Assembly (NCBI GenBank): GCA_012961845.1
Contig: DTYO01000272.1
Coordinates: forward strand, 1-8,531
From: Thermodesulfobacteriaceae bacterium
GTDB lineage: Bacteria; Desulfobacterota; Dissulfuribacteria; Dissulfuribacterales; UBA3076
DNA length: 8,531 bases
Direction of reading: 5' to 3'
Shown: one piece after another, positions 1 through 6,549 of the stretch
How the letters are laid out: each line of letters opens with the position of its first letter
Numbering within the stretch: position 1 is the first letter of the stretch
Notes under the pieces: generated by a model
Told to the model about the DNA's origin: nothing
Seen by the model: the letters and a program-made list of their open reading frames with translations, nothing else
The model's database searches: none
Position numbers and translations under genes: made by a program

Positions 1-169
1 AATATGGTTTCTGTTGAAGGTCTATTTCTTCCTCTTCCTCATGATGTGGTTTAGATGGACATTTCTCCGGACGCGTATCGATCAGATGCTCAATTTCGGG
101 TGGAAGATTCTTCTGCCAGTCACTCTCATCAACTTTCTCATTACCGCTGGAGTCATGGCAATATGGTAG
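1..169 (+). CDS. nuoH: Complex I subunit H, C-terminal end (partial)
   Basis: Reading from base 2, the frame gives 55 residues and then a TAG at 167-169; the gene continues to the left of the window. NuoH (NADH dehydrogenase subunit 1 family) is the integral membrane subunit that forms the quinone channel with NuoB and NuoD. The visible piece has a hydrophobic helix (IWFLLKVYFFLFLMMWF), then an arginine-rich stretch and the motif RIDQMLNFGWKILLP. This matches the conserved NuoH C-terminus (R-x-R-x-DQ-x-M followed by W-K-x-LLP), and a last helix ending in MAIW follows. Its stop codon lies inside the start of nuoI (7-base overlap), so the two are probably translationally coupled. The identification rests on the C-terminal motif together with the following nuoI-nuoJ-nuoK order. 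Confidence 0.93.
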   Translation, partial: IWFLLKVYFFLFLMMWFRWTFLRTRIDQMLNFGWKILLPVTLINFLITAGVMAIW

Positions 170-621
170 TAGCAAACTACATAACTGACATTTTCAAGGG
201 GTCACTGAGCCTGCTCAAGGGAATGAAGGTCACCTGGTCAGCCATGATTTCCCGGCAGCATACTTTTCAATGGCCCAGAGAGATGGCGCCTATCGCCCCG
301 GCGTTCAGAGGACACATCAAGCTTGTGGCAGCCCCTAAAACCGGCTTCCCGAAATGCTTCGCCTGTATGACATGCAGCCGAAACTGTCCATCAAAGTGCA
401 TCACCATCAAAGGGCAGAAGCCCCCTGGTAAGAAGAAGAAGGCCCCCCTCGTATTCAGACTGGATTTTACCAAATGCAGCCTCTGCGGGCTGTGCGTGGA
501 ATCATGCCCGGTAGGAGCGCTTGAATTTTCCAGGGAGTATTCCCTTGCAGCCTTTGACAAGGACAATTTTTCAGCCATGGATCTTACGTCCGGACTGAAG
601 TCGCCGTTCCAGGAGACATGA
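163..621 (+). CDS. nuoI: Complex I subunit I, 2x[4Fe-4S] ferredoxin-type protein
   Basis: This is the peripheral-arm subunit that holds clusters N6a and N6b and passes electrons toward NuoB and the quinone site. The 152-residue protein has two complete ferredoxin motifs, C-x2-C-x2-C-x3-C-P. The first is at C65, C68, C71 and C75, and the second at C105, C108, C111 and C115. Residues 1-25 are the amphipathic N-terminal segment typical of the family. The start is ATG 163, with GGAG at 149-152 ten bases upstream. An upstream in-frame ATG at 55 is rejected because it would only read the end of nuoH in the wrong frame. The protein is slightly shorter than E. coli NuoI (about 180 aa), mainly at the C-terminus. 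The loop between the clusters is unusually basic (KPPGKKKK at 86-93). The stop is one base before nuoJ. Confidence 0.96.
   Translation: MVVANYITDIFKGSLSLLKGMKVTWSAMISRQHTFQWPREMAPIAPAFRGHIKLVAAPKTGFPKCFACMTCSRNCPSKCITIKGQKPPGKKKKAPLVFRLDFTKCSLCGLCVESCPVGALEFSREYSLAAFDKDNFSAMDLTSGLKSPFQET
611..616 (+). promoter_or_regulatory. Ribosome binding site of nuoJ
   Basis: AGGAGA lies six bases before ATG 623, inside the 3' end of nuoI. It is the clearest Shine-Dalgarno sequence in the operon and fixes the nuoJ start. Confidence 0.75.
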
Positions 622-622
622 C

Positions 623-1135
623 ATGAGTTTCGAGACAATGGTCGTAAATATCTACGTTCTTTCCTTTGGAATACTCCTGATACAGGTAATTACCGGGGGG
701 CTAATCGCAGTGCTTTCGAAAAGCCTGGTCCACTGCTTCATCGGACTGGTAATAGCCTTGATCGGGGTTGCGGGCATCTACTACTACCTTGGGAGTCCGC
801 TGGTGGCAGCCATGCAGATCATGATTTACATAGGGGCCGTATGTGTCGCAATTGCTTTCGGTCTCTCTCTTACCCGCAAGGCCGGAGAAGAAGGGCTCAA
901 ATCCCCTGGCCCCAGAGCAGCTATTCCCCCGACTGTTACGCTGGTGATGCTCCTGGCAACCCTGAAGGGTCTTTCGGACAGAGGCTGGATAAATGTTCCT
1001 CACAAGATCAACGAGGCACCGGTTGGCCACATGCTTCTGAGAGAATACCTGCTGCCCTTTGAAGTCATTTCCATACTACTGACCATTGCAGTTATCGGCG
1101 CTGTAAGTGTGGCGCTCATTAGAGGGAGAACATAG
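623..1135 (+). CDS. nuoJ: Complex I subunit J
   Basis: This is the membrane subunit of complex I (NADH dehydrogenase subunit 6 family), whose third helix takes part in conformational coupling between the quinone site and the pumps. The 170-aa length is close to E. coli NuoJ (184 aa). Five hydrophobic helices are visible. The family signature in helix 3 reads QIMIYIGAVCVAIAF (residues 65-79), corresponding to the usual Q-I-x-VY-x-GAV-x-VL-x-x-F. The last helix begins with the conserved LLPFEVISILL (143-153). The canonical methionine and leucine of the helix-3 motif are replaced here by Cys74 and Ala76, a mild variation. The gene begins one base after nuoI and ends two bases before nuoK. Confidence 0.94.
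   Translation: MSFETMVVNIYVLSFGILLIQVITGGLIAVLSKSLVHCFIGLVIALIGVAGIYYYLGSPLVAAMQIMIYIGAVCVAIAFGLSLTRKAGEEGLKSPGPRAAIPPTVTLVMLLATLKGLSDRGWINVPHKINEAPVGHMLLREYLLPFEVISILLTIAVIGAVSVALIRGRT
1122..1129 (+). promoter_or_regulatory. Ribosome binding site supporting the TTG start of nuoK
   Basis: The purine run GAGGGAGA lies about eight or nine bases before TTG 1138. No ATG or GTG occurs at the start of the nuoK frame before the second helix, so this site decides in favour of TTG. Confidence 0.6.
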
Positions 1136-1137
1136 CT

Positions 1138-1467
1138 TTGGAATTTTTAAGAACGCTACCCAACAATCTGCTGATCTACATCATTATTGCCCATACACTG
1201 TTCGGGATCGGCCTGTATGACATGATGTTCCGCAAGACCCTCATCGGCATGCTGATTTCACTGGAACTCATGCTCCAGGGGGTTGGAATAAACATCATGT
1301 CCTTTGGAACCTTCCTGAATCCTGAGCCATTGACCGCCCGTGTGATCACACTTTTTCTGGTGGGTATATGCGCGGCCGAAGCCGCTCTTTTTCTGGGAAT
1401 CGCAGTAGCTGTTTTCCGTAACTATCAGACAGTAGCCTTTGACAAGCTCACTGAACTCAGGGGTTAA
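1138..1467 (+). CDS. nuoK: Complex I subunit K
   Basis: This small membrane subunit (NADH dehydrogenase subunit 4L family, homologous to MrpC) carries the buried glutamates that link the quinone end to the antiporter subunits. The 109 residues form three helices. The two key acidic residues are present: E43 in LISLELMLQGVGIN and E81 in CAAEAALFLGIAVAV. They correspond to Glu36 and Glu72 of E. coli NuoK. The end, LTELRG, resembles the usual SEMRG-type C-terminus. The start is TTG at 1138. The first internal methionines (residues 29-30) would remove helix 1, and a good ribosome binding site precedes the TTG. The protein is about seven residues longer at the N-terminus than E. coli NuoK. It is followed 11 bases later by the extra antiporter-like gene. 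Confidence 0.95.
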   Translation: MEFLRTLPNNLLIYIIIAHTLFGIGLYDMMFRKTLIGMLISLELMLQGVGINIMSFGTFLNPEPLTARVITLFLVGICAAEAALFLGIAVAVFRNYQTVAFDKLTELRG

Positions 1468-1478
1468 CCATTAGAATC

Positions 1479-2945
1479 ATGGAAATGACCACGTTTTCCA
1501 TCATGCCTGTTCTGGTCGTCCTGACGTCCGCTGCAGCTTCAATTTTGATCATGCTCCTGAGGGATCAGCCCGACAGGAGAGAGGCAGTCTCACTTATTGC
1601 AGGGATCATCAAGTTTTTCATGGTGATAACCATGGTCCCGGCAGTCAGGGAAGGCCAGGTAATAGTCTGCGATCTCTTTCATATTCTCCCTGGCCTCAAT
1701 GTGGTCTTCAGAGTAGACGGATTCTCGCTTGTCTTTGCCTGCGTATCGTCTTTTCTCTGGATATTCACCACACTGTATTCCATCGGGTACATGCGTGGGC
1801 TGAACGAACATGCCCAAACCCGTTACTATACATGTTTCTCTCTGACCCTCTCAGCGGCTCTGGGAGTTGCATTCTCCGGCAGCCTCTTCACTCTTTACCT
1901 GTTCTATGAGCTAGTCAGCATATTCACATATCCCCTTGTCATGCACCATGAAGACAGCGAGGCATTCGCCGGGGCAAAAAAATACATTGTTTATCTCATG
2001 GGAGCAGGAAAACTCTTCTTTTTGCCTGCCATTGTCATCACATATATTCTAGCTGGAAATCTTGATTTCGGACCAGGTGGCATCCTGCCTCACGACGCAG
2101 ACCCCACCCTGCTTATCGTATTGTATATCCTGTTCATCGCGGCAATAGCCAAGGCGGGTCTGATTCCGCTGCACTCCTGGCTGCCATCGGCCATGGTGGC
2201 ACCCACTCCAGTATCCGCCCTGCTTCATGCGGTTGCCGTGGTAAAAGTCGGCGTCTTCTGTGTGGCAAGGATAATCTACAATGTCTACGGACCTGAACTC
2301 ATGCAGCAGCTACACCTCGTTCTTCCCTCTGCTTATTTTGCATCTGGAACGATACTCATTGCATCCATGATCGCACTCACTCAGGACAATCTAAAGGCAC
2401 GGCTGGCCTATTCCACTGTCAGCCAGCTTGCATACATAGTAATGGGGTTCACCCTAGTATCTATGAGCAGCATGACTGGAGGTGCCCTTCACATCGCCAA
2501 CCACGCCTTCTCCAAGATCACACTCTTTTACTGTGCAGGAGCTATTTTTGTTGCTACGGGGAAAAAATACATCAGCCAGCTCTCAGGAATCGGCAGGATC
2601 ATGCCGTTCACCATGGCTGCTTTTACAATAGGGGCCCTGTCAATGATAGGTATTCCAGGCACCGCTGGATTTATTACGAAATGGTTCCTCGGTCTGGGAG
2701 CTCTTGATAACAACAGCATGCTGCTGCTCATATTCATCCTGACAAGTTCCCTGCTGAACGCAGGATACTTTATCCCTGTTATCTACCGGGCATTTTTCTT
2801 CAAGCTCGATCCGGCAGATGCCCATTTACGGGAGGCCCCGAAAATCATGGTGGTTCCACTTTCAGTCACTGCCTGTATCACGGTGCTGCTGGGATTTTTT
2901 CCTGAACCATTCCTCAGGCTCATACAGGGGCTATTGGGATCATGA
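1479..2945 (+). CDS. MrpD/NuoM-like antiporter subunit, extra (fourth) pump of the cassette
   Basis: This integral membrane protein (488 aa, about 14 helices) belongs to the proton-conducting transporter family that includes NuoL, NuoM, NuoN and MrpA/MrpD. The charged residues of the half-channels are intact: E144 in LFYELVSIFTYPLV (TM5), K225 in AKAGLIPLHSWLP (TM7), K256 in AVVKVGVF (TM8), H338/H342/K346 in the HIANHAFSKITLF region, and K401 in GTAGFITKWFL (TM12). The TM12 lysine and the motif QDNLKARLAYSTVSQLAY point to the MrpD/NuoL side of the family, because NuoM has glutamate at TM12. The protein ends after TM14 without a lateral helix. ATG 1479 has only a weak ribosome binding site, and ATG 1485 (residue 3) is an equally possible start. 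The stop overlaps the next gene (ATGA). Canonical complex I has no subunit at this position. I infer that it is a built-in fourth pump, but an accessory Mrp-like role cannot be excluded. Confidence 0.9.
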   Translation: MEMTTFSIMPVLVVLTSAAASILIMLLRDQPDRREAVSLIAGIIKFFMVITMVPAVREGQVIVCDLFHILPGLNVVFRVDGFSLVFACVSSFLWIFTTLYSIGYMRGLNEHAQTRYYTCFSLTLSAALGVAFSGSLFTLYLFYELVSIFTYPLVMHHEDSEAFAGAKKYIVYLMGAGKLFFLPAIVITYILAGNLDFGPGGILPHDADPTLLIVLYILFIAAIAKAGLIPLHSWLPSAMVAPTPVSALLHAVAVVKVGVFCVARIIYNVYGPELMQQLHLVLPSAYFASGTILIASMIALTQDNLKARLAYSTVSQLAYIVMGFTLVSMSSMTGGALHIANHAFSKITLFYCAGAIFVATGKKYISQLSGIGRIMPFTMAAFTIGALSMIGIPGTAGFITKWFLGLGALDNNSMLLLIFILTSSLLNAGYFIPVIYRAFFFKLDPADAHLREAPKIMVVPLSVTACITVLLGFFPEPFLRLIQGLLGS

Positions 2946-3205
2946 TCATCAAATTTATCCAGTTCTGCAGGGATCATATGAAAATGGTGAAAATGTTCTG
3001 CTGGAGTATCTTGCTCTCCCTGATGGCTGTCGACCTTTTTATTCCGAGGCACCATCCCCACTTCCTCGGTGATGAAATCCCGGGATTCTGGGCAATATTC
3101 GGATTTACGGCTTGCGCACTGATAATCATCCTTTCCAAATGGCTGGGACACAAATTCCTGTTTAGGCCCGATGATTACTACGATTCCATGGAGAAAGAAA
3201 AATAA
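2942..3205 (+). CDS. Small two-helix membrane protein of unknown function
   Basis: I do not recognise a named family for this 87-aa protein. Two hydrophobic helices are visible, at about residues 18-35 and 48-68. They are joined by a short His/Pro-rich loop (IPRHHPHFLGDEIPGFW), and the tail is polar and charged (RPDDYYDSMEKEK). It starts at an ATGA overlap with the preceding antiporter gene. Its stop overlaps the next start (TAATG, one base), so it is coupled on both sides and is very probably a real translated component. The position between two antiporter subunits suggests an accessory or linking subunit of the enlarged membrane arm. Similar small hypothetical proteins may sit in related clusters, but that is memory only. 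It is not a NuoK/MrpC homologue, because it has two helices and lacks the paired buried glutamates. Confidence 0.8.
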   Translation: MIIKFIQFCRDHMKMVKMFCWSILLSLMAVDLFIPRHHPHFLGDEIPGFWAIFGFTACALIIILSKWLGHKFLFRPDDYYDSMEKEK

Positions 3206-4989
3206 TGCATACAGACTTCTTCTTTCATCCAGCTCTCATCTTCTTTCTGGGAATGTGTGTTCTACCTTTTCTACGTGGGATTACACAAAAGATATTCATG
3301 TTAGCCGTGCCGGCAACTGCGGTTGCCCTGGTGGGTATGCTGCCTTCCCATGGATCATTCTGGCATTGCCAATGCGGCGATTTTTCACTGGTGTTCGGAA
3401 GAATTGACAGAATGTCCATGGTATTTGCCAATGTATTCACCATAATGGCCATAATAGGCACAATTTATGGACTCCACCTGAAAGACTACAGACAGCATCT
3501 GGCAGCCTGGGGATATGTCGGCAGCGCTCTCGGCTGCGTTTTCGCTGGAGATTATCTGACCCTGTTCCTCTTCTGGGAAGGTCTCATGATTACCTCTGTT
3601 TGCCTGGTATGGATGCGCAGGACAAAGGAATCAATCAACGCAGGGTTCAGATATTTTCTGGTCCACACCGCAGGCGGCCTTTCCCTGCTTGCCGGTATAT
3701 TTCTGCTCTACTTCAGCACAGGAGATCTGAGTTTTACAGCCATAGATCCTGACAATGCGAATCTTGCCGCTTATCTGATACTGGCAGGGTTTCTTCTCAA
3801 TGCGGCCGTTCCTCCTCTTCATGCATGGCTGCCCGATGCCTACGGAAGCGCTACAGTCGTCGGCTCTGTATTCATGTGTGCCTATACAACCAAAACAGCC
3901 GTCTATACGCTGGCAAGGGCTTTTGCAGGATTTGACATACTCGTTCCGCTGGGAGTTATAATGGCCCTCTACGGTGTAGTTTATGCAGTCCTTGAGAATG
4001 ATGCCCGCCGTCTTCTTTCCTATCACATCATCAGTCAGGTTGGATATATGGTGGCAGGAATCGGTATCGGCACAGCCATGGCCATAAACGGAGCCTGTGC
4101 TCATGCCTATGCCCATATCCTGTACAAGGCCCTTCTGTTTATGGGGGTGGGGGCAGTCTTGGAGGTAACGGGAAGGTCAAAATTCTCGGAACTGGGAGGT
4201 CTATGGAAATATATGCCCTGGTCCTTCGTTTTTACACTGGTAGGCGGTCTTTCCATATCCGCATTCCCTCTGTTTTCAGGATTTGTCTCAAAATCAATGG
4301 TGGTGGCCGGGGCATGGCAGAGTCACATCATGTGGGCTGCCCTCGGACTCACGCTGGCTTCTGCAGGTACCTTTCTGCATACGGGCCTCAAAGTTCCCTA
4401 CTTCATATGGTTCTGGAAAAAAGAGCCGCCCTTTGAACCGCCCAAGGGAGAGGCTCCATTCAACATGCTTGTGGCAATGGGTATAGCCGCCTTCATGTGC
4501 ATTTTCCTGGGGGTCTGTCCTCAGGCACTGTATAATATGCTTCCCTATCCAGTGGATTATCATCCCTATACACCCACCCATATCATGGAATCATATCAAA
4601 TTCTGCTTTTCACCATGCTGGGATTCTTCCTGCTGGTCAAGAAGCTCAGTCCGGAACCCCTTATAGGTCTGGATTTAGACTGGTTCTACAGAAAGGGAGC
4701 AGGAATCTTCATGGCCTTCTGCAGGAACGTCCTTGCCAGGGTGGAAAAGGGATTTGTAATGGACCTGCATGACAAATTCGTGCTTCCGGCCCTGGCGGTT
4801 TTTGCATCTTTTTCCTACTGGCACGACAGGAGGGTAGTAGATGGCATCATAGATGGATCTGCCTGCAAAACTATGATTTTGGGCAATTATCTCAGAGGCG
4901 TCATGCAGCCGGGCATCATATCCCGCTACCTGGCAGCCATGCTCACCGTAATAGCTGCTGCTGTATTTCTGACAGTAGTACTGACATAA
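3205..4989 (+). CDS. NuoL-position antiporter subunit: MrpD-like core with NuoL-type lateral helix
   Basis: This 594-aa membrane protein, close in length to E. coli NuoL (613 aa), is often named Na+/H+ antiporter subunit D in similar clusters. Core residues are E125 in LFLFWEGLMITS (TM5), K230 in AYTTKTAVYTLAR (TM8), H300/H304/K308 in AHAYAHILYKALLF, and K363 in LFSGFVSKSMV (TM12). The TM7 lysine is replaced: FLLNAAVPPLHAWLP has N199 where NuoL, NuoM and MrpD have Lys. The C-terminus carries the hallmark of NuoL: DWFYRKG (492-498), a long amphipathic stretch, RRVVDGIIDG (542-551), LRGVMQPG (563-570), and a final helix from YLAAM (575). This is the lateral helix that braces the pumps. It appears about 27 residues longer than in standard NuoL. 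GGAG at 3190-3193 precedes ATG 3205, which overlaps the previous stop. I infer that it is the distal subunit of the arm. Confidence 0.9.
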   Translation: MHTDFFFHPALIFFLGMCVLPFLRGITQKIFMLAVPATAVALVGMLPSHGSFWHCQCGDFSLVFGRIDRMSMVFANVFTIMAIIGTIYGLHLKDYRQHLAAWGYVGSALGCVFAGDYLTLFLFWEGLMITSVCLVWMRRTKESINAGFRYFLVHTAGGLSLLAGIFLLYFSTGDLSFTAIDPDNANLAAYLILAGFLLNAAVPPLHAWLPDAYGSATVVGSVFMCAYTTKTAVYTLARAFAGFDILVPLGVIMALYGVVYAVLENDARRLLSYHIISQVGYMVAGIGIGTAMAINGACAHAYAHILYKALLFMGVGAVLEVTGRSKFSELGGLWKYMPWSFVFTLVGGLSISAFPLFSGFVSKSMVVAGAWQSHIMWAALGLTLASAGTFLHTGLKVPYFIWFWKKEPPFEPPKGEAPFNMLVAMGIAAFMCIFLGVCPQALYNMLPYPVDYHPYTPTHIMESYQILLFTMLGFFLLVKKLSPEPLIGLDLDWFYRKGAGIFMAFCRNVLARVEKGFVMDLHDKFVLPALAVFASFSYWHDRRVVDGIIDGSACKTMILGNYLRGVMQPGIISRYLAAMLTVIAAAVFLTVVLT

Positions 4990-4999
4990 CGGGGCTATC

Positions 5000-6535
5000 A
5001 TGGAATCCCTACTTCATATTAACTCAATTACATTCCCCATTCTCAGTCTGATAACATTCATGCCCATTGTCGGAGCAGGCATGCTGATGCTGATAAGGGA
5101 TGACCAGGGTATCAGGATATTCAGTGTCATTGTCACCCTGTTCACTTTTATCATGTCCATTCCTCTGTATGTCCACTTCGACCCTGATCTTGCGGGCTTT
5201 CAGTTTGTTGAAAACAAGCCATGGGTGCCGAGGTTCGGGCTTACCTATCTGATGGGAGTAGACGGGATAAGCCTGCCGCTAATTCTGCTGACCACATTTT
5301 TCGGTCCTATCACGGTGCTTTGTTCCTGGCGCTATATCGCAACCCGCGTGCGTGAATTCATGATCTGCATACTGCTCACTCAGGGCATCATGGTAGGCGT
5401 GTTTGCGTCTCTGGACATGGTTTTGTTTTACATATTCTTTGAAGCGCTGCTCATCCCAATGTTTCTGCTGATAGCAATATGGGGAGGACCACGCAGAATA
5501 TATGCTGCTATCAAGTTTGTTCTCTTCACACTCGGAGGCAGCATTTTTCTACTGTTGGCAATCATCGGGCTCTATATGAAAGCCGGGACTTTTGCCTATC
5601 CTGCCATGTTGGGCCTTAATCTCACAATCACGTGGGAATTCTGGATCTTCCTTGGATTTCTGATAGCTTTTGCAGTCAAGGTGCCCATGTTTCCAGTCCA
5701 TACCTGGCTGCCTGCGGCTCATGTGGAGGCGCCCACAGCCGGATCCGTCATTCTGGCCAGCATACTGCTCAAAATGGGTACTTACGGCCTCCTGAGATTC
5801 AACCTCGCCCTGACACCCCATGCAAGTGTGGAACTGTCTCCATATGTATTGGCTCTGTCGGTAGCAGCCATCCTATACGGGGGGCTTCTATCCCTGGCCC
5901 AGTCCGACATCAAGAAACTTATTGCTTACAGCTCCGTTTCTCATATGGGATTTGTCACCCTTGGTATCTTCGTGCTCAATCTGCAGGGGACTCAGGGAGG
6001 AATGCTGCAGATGATAAATCACGGGCTAACAACGGGAGGGCTTTTCCTCCTTGCAGGAATGCTCTACGAACGAACCCATTCCAGGCATCTGGATGTCAAC
6101 GCAGGCCTGGGCAGACTGATGCCTGCGTTCGCCTTTTTCCTCGGACTGTTTTCACTTTCTTCTCTGGCATTTCCCGGGACAGCAAGCTTCGTAGGCGAAT
6201 TTCTCTGTCTTTCAGGAGCATTCAGCTTCAGCAACAAGCTTGGGGCATGGGTGATTCCAGGTGCTCTGCTGGCTGCAGCCTATATGTTCCGGATATTCCT
6301 GAGAGTAATATGGGGTTCCGGAGGGAAAATAGAACTGGCTGCAGACCTGAATCTGCGCGAGTGGATATGCCTTTCACCTCTGGCCCTGCTGGTGATAATT
6401 TTTGGATTTCATCCTGCTCCCCTAATGAAAATTATGAATCCAGCCCTTGAAAACCTTCTTGCGCGACTGCCCCGTGAAGGCACTCTGAGCCTAGCAACAC
6501 TGTTCAACGAGATCTCTTTCAGCGTGTTTAATTAG
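5000..6535 (+). CDS. nuoM: Complex I subunit M
   Basis: This is a proton-pumping antiporter-like membrane subunit (NADH dehydrogenase subunit 4 family). The 511 residues match E. coli NuoM (509 aa). All key residues are present: E148 in FYIFFEALLIPMFLLI (TM5), K227 in AFAVKVPMFPVHTWLP (TM7), K258 in ILLKMGTYGLLRF (TM8), and E400 in TASFVGEFLCL (TM12). They align with E. coli E144, K234, K265 and E407. Other family signatures are QSDIKKLIAYSSVSHMGF (301-318) and MINHGLTTGGLFLLAG (338-353). A glutamate rather than a lysine in TM12 makes this the true NuoM and separates it from the two MrpD-like proteins upstream. It starts at ATG 5000, ten bases after the previous stop, with only a weak GGGG ribosome binding site at 4991-4994. 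Nothing is unusual in length or motifs. Confidence 0.97.
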   Translation: MESLLHINSITFPILSLITFMPIVGAGMLMLIRDDQGIRIFSVIVTLFTFIMSIPLYVHFDPDLAGFQFVENKPWVPRFGLTYLMGVDGISLPLILLTTFFGPITVLCSWRYIATRVREFMICILLTQGIMVGVFASLDMVLFYIFFEALLIPMFLLIAIWGGPRRIYAAIKFVLFTLGGSIFLLLAIIGLYMKAGTFAYPAMLGLNLTITWEFWIFLGFLIAFAVKVPMFPVHTWLPAAHVEAPTAGSVILASILLKMGTYGLLRFNLALTPHASVELSPYVLALSVAAILYGGLLSLAQSDIKKLIAYSSVSHMGFVTLGIFVLNLQGTQGGMLQMINHGLTTGGLFLLAGMLYERTHSRHLDVNAGLGRLMPAFAFFLGLFSLSSLAFPGTASFVGEFLCLSGAFSFSNKLGAWVIPGALLAAAYMFRIFLRVIWGSGGKIELAADLNLREWICLSPLALLVIIFGFHPAPLMKIMNPALENLLARLPREGTLSLATLFNEISFSVFN

Positions 6536-6540
6536 AGAGG
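6535..6540 (+). promoter_or_regulatory. Ribosome binding site supporting the TTG start of nuoN
   Basis: GAGAGG begins on the last base of the nuoM stop codon and ends nine bases before TTG 6550. The nuoN frame has no ATG until residue 88, so this site supports the TTG start. Confidence 0.6.
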
Positions 6541-6549
6541 TACAGTACA

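Noticed and set aside
55..162. N-terminal extension of nuoI starting at ATG 55
   Set aside because: These bases encode the conserved C-terminus of NuoH in another frame; the extension has no family similarity, and ATG 163 has its own ribosome binding site.
2783..3151. A 122-codon - strand frame spanning the 488-aa/87-aa gene junction
   Set aside because: It is antisense to two coupled genes, with low-complexity hydrophilic content and no motif.
3631..4116. A 161-codon - strand frame opposite the NuoL-position gene
   Set aside because: It is an antisense shadow of a well-supported membrane protein, with scattered Cys and no domain or ribosome binding site.
5632..6450. A 272-codon + frame inside nuoM
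   Set aside because: It lies wholly within nuoM, is rich in Cys, Arg, Ser and Gly, and has no recognisable domain; the nuoM frame carries all the conserved motifs.
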